Part shown: positions 32,300 to 43,334 of the stretch, piece by piece
Numbering within the stretch: the stretch's first letter is position 1
Layout: every line of letters starts with the position of its first letter
From: Heracleum sosnowskyi
Lineage: Eukaryota > Streptophyta > Magnoliopsida > Apiales > Apiaceae
DNA: 64,000 nucleotides
Direction of reading: 5' to 3'
Assembly (NCBI GenBank): GCA_030848705.1
Contig: CM061240.1
Location: 22,649,001 to 22,713,000, forward strand
Notes under the pieces: generated by a model
Database searches by the model: none
What the model was told of the DNA's origin: nothing
What the model saw: the letters and a program-made list of their open reading frames with translations, nothing else
Made by a program: the position numbers and the translations under genes

Positions 32300-32962
32300 T
32301 TGGGGGTGAACGAAGCGGAAAATGTTGATCATTCTTCTGAGAAACCTATTCCGAAGCAAGCTACTGAGACCAAGGAGGTCTATCCTCCTCCGCCATTCCC
32401 CAAACGTCTTCAGAAGCAAAAGTTGGATAAGCAGTTTGCCAAGTTTCTCGAAGTTTTCAAGAAGTTGCATATCAACATACCTTTTGCGGAAGCTCTAGAA
32501 CAAATGCCGAGCTATGCAAAGTTCATGAAGGGTATTCTATCTCGGAAGTTGAAACTCGAGGAGTTGGAGACCGTCGCTCTTACAGAAGAGTGCAGTGCGA
32601 TTCTACAGCAGAAGTTACCTCCAAAACTCAAGGATCCAGGGAGTTTCACCATACCGTGCACAATCGACAATCTATCTTTCAACAAGTGCATGTGTGACTT
32701 GGGAGCTACTATTAATCTGATGCTGTTGTCTGTCTTCATGCAACTTGGGCTGCCGGAGCCTAAACCTACCAACATGTCTTTGCAGCTGGCTGATCGGTCG
32801 ATCACATATCCAAGAGGTATAGTGGAGGATGTTTTGGTTAGAGTGGATAAACTCATTTTCCCTGCTGATTTTGTGATCTTGGACTTTGAGGAAGATAAGA
32901 GGATTCCTATTATCTTGGGAAGGCCGTTCTTAGCTACAGGCCAAACTTTAATCGATGTGTAG
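32300..32962 (+). pseudogene. Athila protease region
   Basis: The 220-codon frame has the usual Athila sequence before protease (FPKRLQKQKLDKQFAKFLEV, NIPFAEALEQMPSYAKFMK) and the protease core GSFTIPCTID...CDLGATINLM, with PIILGRPFLATG near the end. A TAG at 32960-32962 breaks the link to RT and matches a Gln codon in relatives (C to T). Confidence 0.88.
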
Positions 32963-35458
32963 AAAGGAGAACTTACCATGAGGGTGCATGACCAGAATGT
33001 CACCTTCAGTGTGTTCAATGCAATGAAGTTCCCTACAGAGGAAGAAGAATGTTTTTCAGTAGACTTGGTCGAGTCTGCAGTGTACACGGAGATGGAGCAA
33101 TTTTTTAAGTCAGATACATTGGAGAAGGTACTGATAGAAGATTCTGAGACGGAAGACAAAGACAGAGAAGAGCAACTGAAGTACTTGAATGCTTCTCCGT
33201 GGAAAAGAAAGATTGATATGCCATTTGATTCTCTTGGCATAGCTGAGCTGAAAAATTCTCAGGAGCGTCTCAAGCCGTCTATTGAAGAAGCTCCTAAACT
33301 CGAACTCAAACCATTACCGGAGCACTTGAGGTATGCATTTTTAGGTGATGCATCTACTTTACCTGTGATTATTGCATCTAACTTGTCAGGTAGTGATGAA
33401 GAGAAACTTTTGCGAATTCTGAGAGAGTTCAAGTCAGCCATTGGTTGGACCATAGCGGATATTAAGGGAATCAGCCCTTCGTATTGCATGCATAAGATTC
33501 CGCTTGAAACAAGGAGTAAGCCAATAGTGGACCCTCAGAGAAGGCTTAATCCTATCAAGAAAGATGTGGTGAAGAAAGAAATTCTTAAGTGGCTGGATGC
33601 AGGCATTATCTATCCTATTTCAGACAGTTCATGGGTTAGTCCGGTGCAATGTGTGCCGAAGAAAGGAGGCATGACAGTAGTTGCTAATGAGAAGAATGAG
33701 CTCATCCCTACTCGTACAGTTACAGGGTGGAGAATTTGCATGGACTACCGAAAGCTGAATAAAGCCACCAGAAAAGATCACTTCCCTCTACCATTCATTG
33801 ATCAGATGCTAGACAGGTTGGCTGGTCATGAGTTTTATTGCCTTCTGGATGGGTACTCAGGCTATAATCAGATTTGTATCGCTCCAGAGGATCAGGAGAA
33901 GACCACATTCACATGTCCTTTTGGCACTTTTGCATTCCGTCGCGTTTCTTTCGGACTCTGTGGTGCACCGACAACTTTTCAGAGGTGCATGATGGCCATA
34001 TTTTCAGATATGATTGGCATTAATATGGAGGTGTTCATGGATGACTTCTCAGTGTTTGGAACTTCTTATGATCAGTGCCTACAAAATCTTGGCATGGTGC
34101 TGAAAAGGTGCGTTGAGACCAATCTAGTGCTCAACTGGGAAAAATGTCACTTCATGGTGCAAGAGGGAATCATTCTTGGGCATAAGGTATCTAGCAAGGG
34201 ACTTGAAGTGGATAAGGCCAAAGTGGAGACGATTGAAAATCTTCCTCCACCAATTTCAGTTATGGGAATTCGCAGTTTTCTTGGTCATGCGGGTTTCTAT
34301 CGGCGATTCATTCAAGACTTCTCCAAAATCTCTAAACCCTTATGTAGTTTGTTGGAAAAGGATGTTCCTTTCAAGTTTGATGAAGATTGTTTAGCTGCTT
34401 TCGAGCTCTTGAAGAAGAAGTTGACTACTACACCTATTATCACTGCACCTGACTGGGATGAACCTTTTGAGTTGATTTGTGATGCTAGTGACTATGTCGT
34501 GGGAGCTGTTCTTGGGCAAAGGAAGAACAAGGTGTTTCATGTGATTTACTATGCTAGCAAAACTCTCAATGATGCTCAGCTGAACTACACTACTACAGAA
34601 AAGGAACTTTTGGCAATTGTGTACAGTTTCGAGAAATTCAGGTCTTATTTGCTTGGAACTAAGGTAGTAGTCTATACTGATCATGCTGCTATTCGTTATC
34701 TGATTTCTAAGAAAGATTCAAAGCCTCGGTTGATTCGGTGGGTTCTTTTTCTCCAAGAGTTTGATTTGGAGATTAAAGACAGAAAGGGTACAGAAAACCA
34801 GGTGGCGGATCATTTGTCACGTTTGGAAGACCACGGTACAGATTCAAGGAATAAAACTCTAATCAATGAATCTTTTCCTAATGAGCAACTTTTTGGGGTG
34901 CAAGATGAAGAACCATGGTTTGCAGACATTGTGAACTATCTTGTGAGTAATGTTATCCCTTCTGAATTCTCTTATGCTCAAAAGAAGAAGTTTCTACATG
35001 ATGTCAAGTGGTACCGTTGGGACGAGCCATTCTTATTCAGGCAGGGAGCTGATCAGATATTAAGAAGATGTATTCCCTATAGTGAAACTGAGGGTGTCTT
35101 GCGAGATTACCATTCCACTACTTATGGAGGCCATTATGGTGGAGAGAAGACAGCTACTCGAGTACTTCAGGCAGGATTCTATTGGCCAACTCTGTTTAAA
35201 GACGCTCATCAGTTTGTATTGAGATGTGATCGATGCCAAAGGGTTGGTAATATTTCTAGGAGGAATGAGATGCCTCTTAACATGCTGCTTGAAGTGGAGA
35301 TTTTTGATGTATGGGGAATTGATTTCATGGGACCGTTTGTTTCATCTTGCAACAATCAGTACATACTGTTAGCTGTGGATTACGTGTCTAAATGGGTTGA
35401 GGTGAAGGCTTTACCGACCAATGATGCTAAAGTGGTGCTGAATTTTCTGCATAATTAA
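32963..35458 (+). pseudogene. Athila reverse transcriptase, RNase H and integrase N-terminus
   Basis: The frame carries RT (CMDYRKLNKATRKDHFPLPF, LLDGYSGYNQI, catalytic VFMDDFSVFG), RNase H (CDASDYVVGAVLGQ, YTTTEKELLAIVY, YTDHAAIRYL, ENQVADHLSRLE), and the integrase start with its zinc domain (HSTTYGGHYGG..., CDRCQRVGNI) and first catalytic Asp (WGIDFMGPF). It ends at a TAA at 35456-35458. The next integrase motifs are in another frame about ten bases later, so a small indel occurred near 35450-35465. Apart from this, RT and RNase H look complete. Confidence 0.92.
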
Positions 35459-35465
35459 GTAAATT

Positions 35466-36206
35466 TTCACGCGTTTCGGAACTCCGAGGGTGATTATCAA
35501 TGATGAGGGTACGCATTTTTGTAATCGAAAGTTTTCAGCTTTAATGGCTAGGTATAATATCAATCATCGTGTTGCTACTGCTTATCATCCTCAGACAAAC
35601 GGTCAAGCTGAAGTTTTTAATAGGGAGATCAAGCGGATTCTTGAGAAAGTGGTAAATCCTTCGAGGAAGGATTGGTCGTTGAAGCTTGATGAAGCTGTTT
35701 GGGCTTACAGGACAGCTTATAAGACTCCGTTGGGTACATCTCCGTTTCAGTTGGTGTATGGTAAGGCTTGTCATTTGCCTGCCGAGCTAGAGCACAAGGC
35801 ATATTGGGCATTGAAGAAGTTGAATTTCGATTTGAAAGCTGCTGGTGAGAAAAGAATGCTTCAAATTAATGAGTTGGATGAGTTCCGTCTACGGGTCTAT
35901 GAAAATCACAAGTTATACAAGGAGAAGGTTAAGAGATGGCATGATAAGAAGTTGGTGCACAAGTCCTTTGTTCCTGGCCAACTTGTTTTGCTTTTCAACT
36001 CTCGTCTCAAACTTTTTCCTGGTAAACTCAAGTCAAGGTGGTCGGGACCATTTACGGTCAAAACTGTGTTTCCACATGGTGCAGTGGAATTCTATGATAA
36101 GTCACCGGATGAAGCATTCAAGGTCAATGGTAAGAGGTTAAAACCGTATTTTGGTGAACGGGTGAATCGCGAGATGGAAATCGCGGTTCTTGTTTCGACT
36201 GATTAA
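35466..36206 (+). pseudogene. Athila integrase, C-terminal part
   Basis: The integrase resumes in the shifted frame with TRFGTPRVIINDEGTHF (second Asp), QTNGQAEVFNREIKRIL (catalytic Glu) and a long C-terminal domain (HKSFVPGQLVLLFNSRL, SRWSGPFTVK). It ends at TAA 36204-36206. Together with the upstream frame all three catalytic acids survive. Confidence 0.9.
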
Positions 36207-37700
36207 GGAGTCAGGAATCACGTCAAGCTATTAACGTAAAACGAGCGCTTCGTGGGAGGCAACGCATGTGTTAGGTATGTTTCTACTATCTTTCTTATTA
36301 CCTTCAATGAGGGCATTGAATTTTCTAAGTTTGGGGGTGATTTGGGGATAAGTAGTGTTGTGGTGTTATGTGTTCATGTAGGAAATCATATTTTGCATGT
36401 TTGTGGTAATTCATTCATGTTTTGTTCGTATTTTGCATGTTTGTTTCATGGAGGACATTTTGTTTATGTTTTTATTATATGTTGCATGGCATGCATATTT
36501 CATGATCCCTTAGGACGAGCTATTTCTGTTTAGTAGGTAGATGTTGATTTGATTGTGGTAATCATAAATAGAGGGATTATTTAAGTTCTTATGAAATTGA
36601 CATGCATGTTATGAAAACAAAATCTTTACACAATTCATCGTTTGCTTTTGGGCTAGATTAGGGCCATGCCTGTTTGGATGTTTTGAGGCTTAATCATTTG
36701 TTTATAGTTAAAATGTTCTTTATTCCCTTGATGGCGTAGGAGCACCAAAGTATAAGTTTGGGGGAAAACAGGGATTTCATGCTAAGTGTTTTTAGTTGTG
36801 TTTAGTTGTTAATAAAGGCTAGGCGTCAAATGGCTAGTAGCCAGCTCATATTTTATGAGTAGTCTAGGATGAATGAGATGGAGCGAAACACACTCATTCT
36901 TGTGTGAAAAAAAAAAGAGAAAAGAAAAAAAAAGAGTGTTTGTGAGAGTGTGAGTGTGTATAATTGACTAGGGTGAGCTCTTTAATACTCGAGTAATTAA
37001 GTCAGAGGGGTACTTGTACCTGGTAACCTAAAGCCCTTTGTGGTTTGGAATTGTCGACCTAACACTCGCTACATGGGTATTATTGTATAAGCCTTTTGGG
37101 GTCTCATCCATTGCACGGTCAAATAAACACGTGTGTTATGTTGTTTTGTTATGTGTTGTAGTTGTTAGTAATAAAGCATGAATTCCTGTCTAACTTAAAT
37201 GATGATGGAGCTGTCTCTGAGTTATGAAGTGTCTAGCGTTCATTCTTTTTATAAACTAGTGATTGCCTTGACGAAGAATGGGTATGATTTTTGGTCTAGT
37301 GTTAGGAGTATATCTGATGAGTATCGCACACACCACGTTTCCGTTCATGTATTGTTAGTATACGGGGATTTAGTCGAGCTCTGTTTGGAAGTTATTGCAT
37401 GATTTGAGATGTTTGCTTATTGAATGGTTATGGTTAGTTTAAAGGGGATCTTTGCATTTTTTTTCATGTAGTTGCATTCATATAGTTTGCATTGTTAGTT
37501 GCATTATTAGATGGATTTTGTGGGTACATTCGCTATAGGCCCTCACGAGACCTTACTCGTCCACTAGGGCTGCCTAGGGGTTTAAAGGGCTTGTTGCATA
37601 TGCCAAATGCAACCGTGATCACCTACGGAAGTGGTACTAGTTAGTTGTATATAGTTATATTATTTATGCTTGAGGACAAACATCAGTTTAAGTTTGGGGG
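36207..37700 (+). other. Athila region between pol and 3' LTR, no gene
   Basis: There is no env-like ORF, which many Athila elements carry here. The motif CGTGGGAGGCAACG at about 36251, common after Athila pol, is present. The PPT-like AAGTTTGGGGG occurs at about 36327, 36754 and 37690; the last is the true polypurine tract next to the LTR. A purine run (A/G only, about 30 bases) lies near 36906-36938. Confidence 0.75.
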
Positions 37701-39300
37701 TGTGATAAGTGGATTTTTAATCCACTTGGAACGCTTCATATTGGCTTAAATTGATGACTTGAACTCAAGTATGTGGTGTGTTTAATGTGTTTTCATTAAG
37801 TTTTGCAGAACCAAGAGTTGGAGGTTAATTTGATTAAAATTCGGATTTTCCGGGTAGGTTGCGCAGTCTTCACTGTTTTGGCCATATCTGGAGTTCTACA
37901 AGTCCGATTCTGACGATCTTACAGCTCACGCGAAGAGGACAACATTTTCTATAATTCTAGGCAGAAGGTTCTGCGCGGGCGCCCAGGAATTCTACTGGAA
38001 TTCTGCGCGGCCGCCCAGGAAGTCAGAATCGCCAGAAATTGCCAGAATTCGATTTTAATAAGGAAATTTTCACAAATTCGACTTCTAATCATTATGGTAA
38101 TTGCTTGGGGCGGCCAGAAACTTCCAGAATCAGTTGTTAACATGGAATATGCAATTCTTATTGCATTCAAAGATGGAAATTGCCGTAATTCTGTTCTAAC
38201 TCAAAAACGGCAATTGCTTGGAAGAGGGACAACTTGGAGCTATAAATACACACCTTGGGGGGACATAATCAACACATCACAATACATCACAACACACCAG
38301 AGATCAGATTCAATATTGGAGCACAAGATCGAGGAGCCAAGAACGAAGAACGTGACTACGAGGAGATCTAGACATAGTTTTTTCTTGTATTCTTCAATTT
38401 TGGTGTAACTTTTGGATGCTTCCAGATTTGTCCTCTAAACCTTTAACTCTTATTCATATTTACATCATTGATTTCTTGTTTTTCATCATACTTTCATCAA
38501 ACCCCGTGACGATGAGAAGTTCGATCATGAACTAATCGTTGTCATGGGGTCCTAGCGGATTTATTTATGGAATTTAGTAGTTGATTGCCTTATTGATACG
38601 TGTGTGATGAATTATCGATATCCTTGTATGGTTGTGCTTATTCTTCTTTGATGCGTCGCGAACATCTAAGTTGTTTTGTTAATCTTCTGTGAAGCGAGAG
38701 CGGATCTTAAGATTTAGAACTTGCCATGCTAGCATAGGATTATGTATGTTTTGACATCATGATTTGTAGCGTAAATTGAGAAATATTATGCTGCCCTATG
38801 TGATCTTAATAGATAACTTGTGCTTAAACCGTTATGTTTTCAAATCTTATAGAGATATAGGGTCTAAACATAATTGGTGTCTACCCATCTTCTATCTTTT
38901 TTGTGGATGTATGAGTAGTTTGGTATTCGTATACTGAGAGGTAACCTATACTTGTTTCGTGTTGTCTGATCAGATATCAAAACCATCACATATATTGATT
39001 AAAGGCATGATCTCTAAAGGAAGTATTTAATGAAGTTAGGATCCCATGTTTTATTCTCATATACATAAATCGATTTTAATCCTCTTAGTTAGTTAATTCT
39101 TAGTTTAATAATTTGTTCTCTAGTTAATTTTAGATAATCAAACCCAAATTGTTAATTGTCTTAGCAGTGGATAAAAATCATACATTGTTGCATAGGTACA
39201 TTAATTGAATTGAACACCTCATTAGATCTCTGTGGGAACGAACTTGACTTATTCGTATATTACTTGTGACCACGTGCGCTTGCGTGATTTTGTGCTAACA
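37701..39300 (+). repeat. Athila 3' LTR
   Basis: It is about 1600 bp, from TGTGATAAG (or TGATAAG two bases later) to GCTAACA. A TATA-like box TATAAATA lies at 38241-38248. The left edge cannot be checked against the 5' LTR because that copy is truncated. Confidence 0.92.
38241..38248 (+). promoter_or_regulatory. Athila LTR TATA-like box
   Basis: TATAAATA, in the sequence GGAGCTATAAATACAC. The 5' LTR copy has A in place of the first T, so the promoter box is kept only in the LTR that does not drive the element. Confidence 0.5.
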
Positions 39301-39631
39301 ATAACATAACTATAAACTCTTTTAATTATACTTTATTTAGAATTCAAAAACACGACATTTTTTTAGAAAATATTTATATTTATATATATTACAGCAAAAT
39401 ATATTGATAATTTTGATGGTTATCTTTACTGACATGCTTACTAAGCTAATAAAATATTATAAAATCTATATTTTTTAGATTTAAAGTATTAAAGTAGTAC
39501 TTTTAATTCTTTTTAAAAAGTTAGCATTTTCACAAGTATTAAAATCTCAAAAAATTTAAAAGTAAATTTCAAAATTAATATTAAAGTCGTCCGTGCGTTG
39601 CACAGGTTATAGGCTTATATACATATATATA
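39301..39631. other. AT-rich sequence, no gene; possible Helitron 3' hairpin
   Basis: No coding frame is seen. Near 39589-39605 a hairpin-like CCGTGCGTTGCACAGG resembles a Helitron 3' stem, but no CTRR end follows at the usual distance. Confidence 0.4.
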
Positions 39632-41194
39632 CTAGCTTAAAACCCGTGCGATGCACGGATTGTTAATTGTTATTTTATTATTATATTTTAATTGTATTTG
39701 TTAAAAAATTAAGTAGGCATGTAAAAATAGCTAAACACTTTTAATTAATTAAAAATATTAAAACATATTTTAAAATAAATAAGTAAGGGTTTGCTCGTTA
39801 TATTTTTGGAAAAAGAGGGGTTTTAGTATGAAAAAATAAAAAATGTAACATATATTTAGTTTAAAAGGGTAAATGCCTCTGATATTTCTTGGAAAATGAG
39901 GTTTTAAAATTTAAATTATTTAAATACGTTTTAAAATAAATAAGTAAAGGTTTGTCCATGATATTTTTAGAAAAAGAATGGATTTTAGTGAGAAAAATAG
40001 AAAAAGTAAATTGAAAAAGGCAATTTCCCCTGATATATTTAGAAAATGATGGACTTTGTTAGAAAAAAATCTATAATGTATTTTAGCTGAAAAGGTAATT
40101 GGTTATAAATAGGTATTTGATTATTTATATTTTAATATTTTTAGTAATTGCATTTGTTAAGAAAAATAAGTATGCATGTTAAAATAAGTAAACTTAAAAA
40201 AAATTATAATATTAGGTTTAAAAATAAATAACTAAAGTTTGTAAATGAAGTGTTTTGATAAGAAAAAATAGAAAAACTAACATGTTTTAGTTAAAAAAGG
40301 TAATTGCCCGTGATATATTTGAAAAAGTAGGGGAATTTGTTAGAAAAATAAAAAAAAATAAGGGTTTTTTTCATAAATATCCCATTCCAGAAATATTTTT
40401 GCAAAAATAATTTTTCAAAAAAAATATTTTGCGAAAATACCATCTTATTTGCAAAAATACCTTCTGCAAACTGCAACCAAAATCAACCACAGATGCAACT
40501 TGTTAATAATGGTGTTTTTAGGGCGTCCTGAAACAACCCTAAAATCAGGGTAGGTTACGAATTATTCGTCATTCTTAATATTTCTAAAATCCAAAATAGA
40601 AACATTGAACCCCAAAAGTTAACTATTGAACCCCAGGGTAAACCAAGACCACAAGTTTACCCCCTTTTATTAATAATTGTTTTTGAATTTTTAGCTGTGT
40701 TTTCAATTATTTTTTAAAAAGTTGCATCTAGTTGCATCTAGTTTCAACCACATATGCAACTGGATGCAAACTACGTAGGTTGTATTCGGAAAGTTGCATC
40801 TAGTTGCAATCACATATGCAACCGGATGCAACCTACGTAGGTTGTATTTAGTTGCAGAACGTATTTTTGCAAAAATCTTTTTAAAATATGGTATTTTCGC
40901 AAATTATTTTTAAAAAGAAGGTATTTTTGTAAATATTTTGAGAATATGGTAAAATTGCAAAAAAACTTTAAAAAGTGGTATTTTTGATAAATATACAAAA
41001 AATAATGTATTTTAGGTTAAAAAGGTAATTGGTTATAAATAGGTAATATTATTATTTAATAATATATTTCTATAAATAAGTAAGGTTAATTAAGTAAAAA
41101 CACAAATTTAAGAAAAGGCAATTAAGTAAAATCACAACGTACAATACCGACCAACCAAACTTTTAATGTTTCGTCTATTATATAATAGTATTGA
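39632..41194 (-). mobile_element. Non-autonomous Helitron, 1.56 kb
   Basis: Read on the minus strand it starts TCAATACTATTATATAATAG and ends with a CCGTGCATCGCACGG stem-loop, eight bases, then CTAG. It sits between A and T (A at the 5' side, T after CTAG), as expected for a Helitron with no target duplication. There is no Rep/helicase ORF. The interior has diverged repeats of a TAATTG(C)CC-rich unit (for example about 39867, 40018, 40300). Confidence 0.7.
40365..41010. repeat. Inverted-repeat-rich insert with TATTTTTGCAAAA motifs
   Basis: The flanks of this stretch are rich in TATTTTTGCAAAA and its complement, so much of it could fold back. In the middle a unit of about 60-68 bases is duplicated (GTTGCATCTAGTTGCA...ACGTAGGTTGTATT, about 40720-40855). 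It may be a fold-back element inside the Helitron; ends and target duplication are not resolved. Confidence 0.4.
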
Positions 41195-41529
41195 TATATA
41201 TATATATATATATATCACACATGTGTGTAGTACATTAGATCTATATATTTATTAATTCATATAAACTTTTTTATGTGTAAACTTATTGTCTAATTTTTAT
41301 TAATAATTAATAATAGATATCATTTTATATATTAGACATAGTGTTCAGAATTAAAAGCACCCGTTTTTTTTTCAAGTTGCCCAGACTTAAATTTTATATT
41401 TTTTAAATAATAATGCAATTATTAATTTCAATATAACTGTCATATTAATTTTGGAGTAAATTCAATTATCTTAATATTTTTTTAATTACATTACATGTTT
41501 GATAGATCACATAATGTCTTCATTGAACT
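41195..41529. other. AT-rich sequence, no gene
   Basis: A TA dinucleotide run at about 41195-41215 is followed by AT-rich sequence with no feature I can support. Confidence 0.6.
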
Positions 41530-41884
41530 TGATATCGGTTGAAAATAAACGACATAATTAATAATTCATTAATTAAACATAGTGGGTCATTAAATCAGGC
41601 CCGATAAATGAAGGCCAAAACCCTAATTAATTATTAAATTCATAATTAATTAAAGGGCTGCTAATAGGGTCCATTAAATATGTCCAAATTGAGACCTGCA
41701 TCTTCGTCCTAAGAGACACCAAACCTAAAAGGAGTCGGTCTCCTAATTGATCCTTCAGCTTGATTCTCAATTACGAATTGAGATACGTAGGCATCTTCTG
41801 AGTATCGATTTAGTCACGAAACACGAAAATAATCGAAATCTCTCAAACCCTAAGCATTAATTACACCCTAGTTTTTATTCAACA
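41530..41884 (+). repeat. Diverged, shortened solo LTR related to the Tat LTR
   Basis: It begins TGATATCGG and ends TTATTCAACA, parallel to the Tat LTR (TGATATGG...TTATTCCACAACA). Shared blocks include AAGGCCAAAACCC, the AATTAATTAA...AGGG block and GAGATACGTAGGCATCTT, then CGATTTAGTC.CGAAACAC. It is about 355 bp against 672, so it carries internal deletion. No target duplication is visible. Confidence 0.6.
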
Positions 41885-42149
41885 AGAGAAGAAGTATATT
41901 TAGGATATAATAAGTCTAAAATTAGTGTGTAAAAATATAAATATAAATTAAGATTAATATTAAGTTCAATCAATATACTTATATAAAGGAGAAGACGGGG
42001 GCGGTGAGATGGCGTCTCTAGAATCGCTCCGTTCTATTTTTCTAATTTTCTCAATTTTTCACTATTTTTCTAATTTTCTCAATTTTTCACAATTTTAATA
42101 ATTACAAATTCCTTTATTATTTTCGATTTTGTAGGAAGGAAATTGCAAA

Positions 42150-43180
42150 TTACAATTTATTATTTTCAAACTTGATAGAACTTTGTTTTATTATTTTCAA
42201 ACTTGATAGAACTTTCTTTGATTTAGAAAATTACAACTTCCTTACTATTTTCGAATTTGTAGGACTTGATAGAACTTTCTTTGATTTAGAAAATTACAAC
42301 TTCCTTATTATTTTCGAATTTGTAGGCTTGATAGAACTTTCTTTTATTATTTTCAAACTTGATAGAACTTTCTTTGATTTAGAAAATTACAACTTCCTTA
42401 TTATTTTCGAATTTGTAGGCTTGATAGAACTTTCTTTTATTATTTTCAAACTTGATAGAACTTTCTTTGATTTAGAAAATTACAACTTCCTTATTATTTT
42501 CGAATATGTAGGACTTGATAGAGTTTTCTTTGATTTAGAAAATTACAACTTTCTTACTATTTTCGAATTTGTAGGACTTTATAGAACTTTCTTTGATTTA
42601 GAAAATTACAACTTCCTTATTATTTTCGAATTTGTAGGCTTGATAAAACTTTCTTTTATTATTTTCAAACTTGATAGAACTTTCTTTGATTTAGAAAATT
42701 ACAACTTCCTTATTATTTTCGAATTTGTAGGCTTGATATAACTTTCTTTTATTATTTTCAAACTTCATAGAACTTCTTTGATTTAAAAAATTACAACTTC
42801 TTTATTATTTTCGAATTTGTAGGACTTGATAGAAATTTCTTTGATTTAGTAAATTATAACTTCCTTATTATTTTCGAATTTGTAGGCTCTTATATTAATA
42901 ATTGCAATTTCCTTTTTTATTATTTTCAATCTTGATATAACTTTCTTTTATTATTTTCAAACTTGATAGAACTTTTTTTGATTTAGAAAATTACAACTTT
43001 CTTATTATTTTTCGAATTTTTAGGATCTTATGTTAATAATTGCAATTTTCTCTTTTATTATTTTCAATCTTGATAGAACTTTCTTTTATTAGTTTCAAAC
43101 TTGATAAAACTTTCTTTTATTATTTTCAAACTTGATAAAACTTTCTTTTATTATTTTCAAACTTTATAGAACTTTTCTTT
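42150..43180 (+). repeat. Minisatellite with alternating 63- and 30-base units
   Basis: The unit CTTGATAGAACTTTCTTTGA...GAATTTGTAGG (about 63 bases) recurs at least seven times to about 42740 and more loosely to 43180. It is sometimes separated by a 30-base unit TTCTTTTATTATTTTCAAA-like. Both unit lengths are multiples of three, so a 189-codon frame (42172-42741) stays open; I treat that frame as a by-product of the repeat, not a gene. Confidence 0.85.
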
Positions 43181-43334
43181 TATAATACTTCTTGACTTTT
43201 AAACATAACGGATTTCCATATTATTCACCTTACAAACACCTATAAATTAAAGGTCATTCATAACAAAAAATCTACACCGAAACTTTTTTACATAGCTTCA
43301 AATTTTTACAACCATATTTACAATCAATACAACT

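Noticed and set aside
36207..37700. Athila env-like ORF
   Set aside because: No long frame with similarity; the region is non-coding.
39585..39620. A second, plus-strand Helitron end (CCGTGCGTTGCACAGG stem)
   Set aside because: No CTRR terminus at the normal 6-12 bases; noted as possible only.
42172..42741. 189-codon open frame with a striking repeat
   Set aside because: It is a direct translation of the minisatellite, with no similarity to a protein I know; kept only as a repeat.
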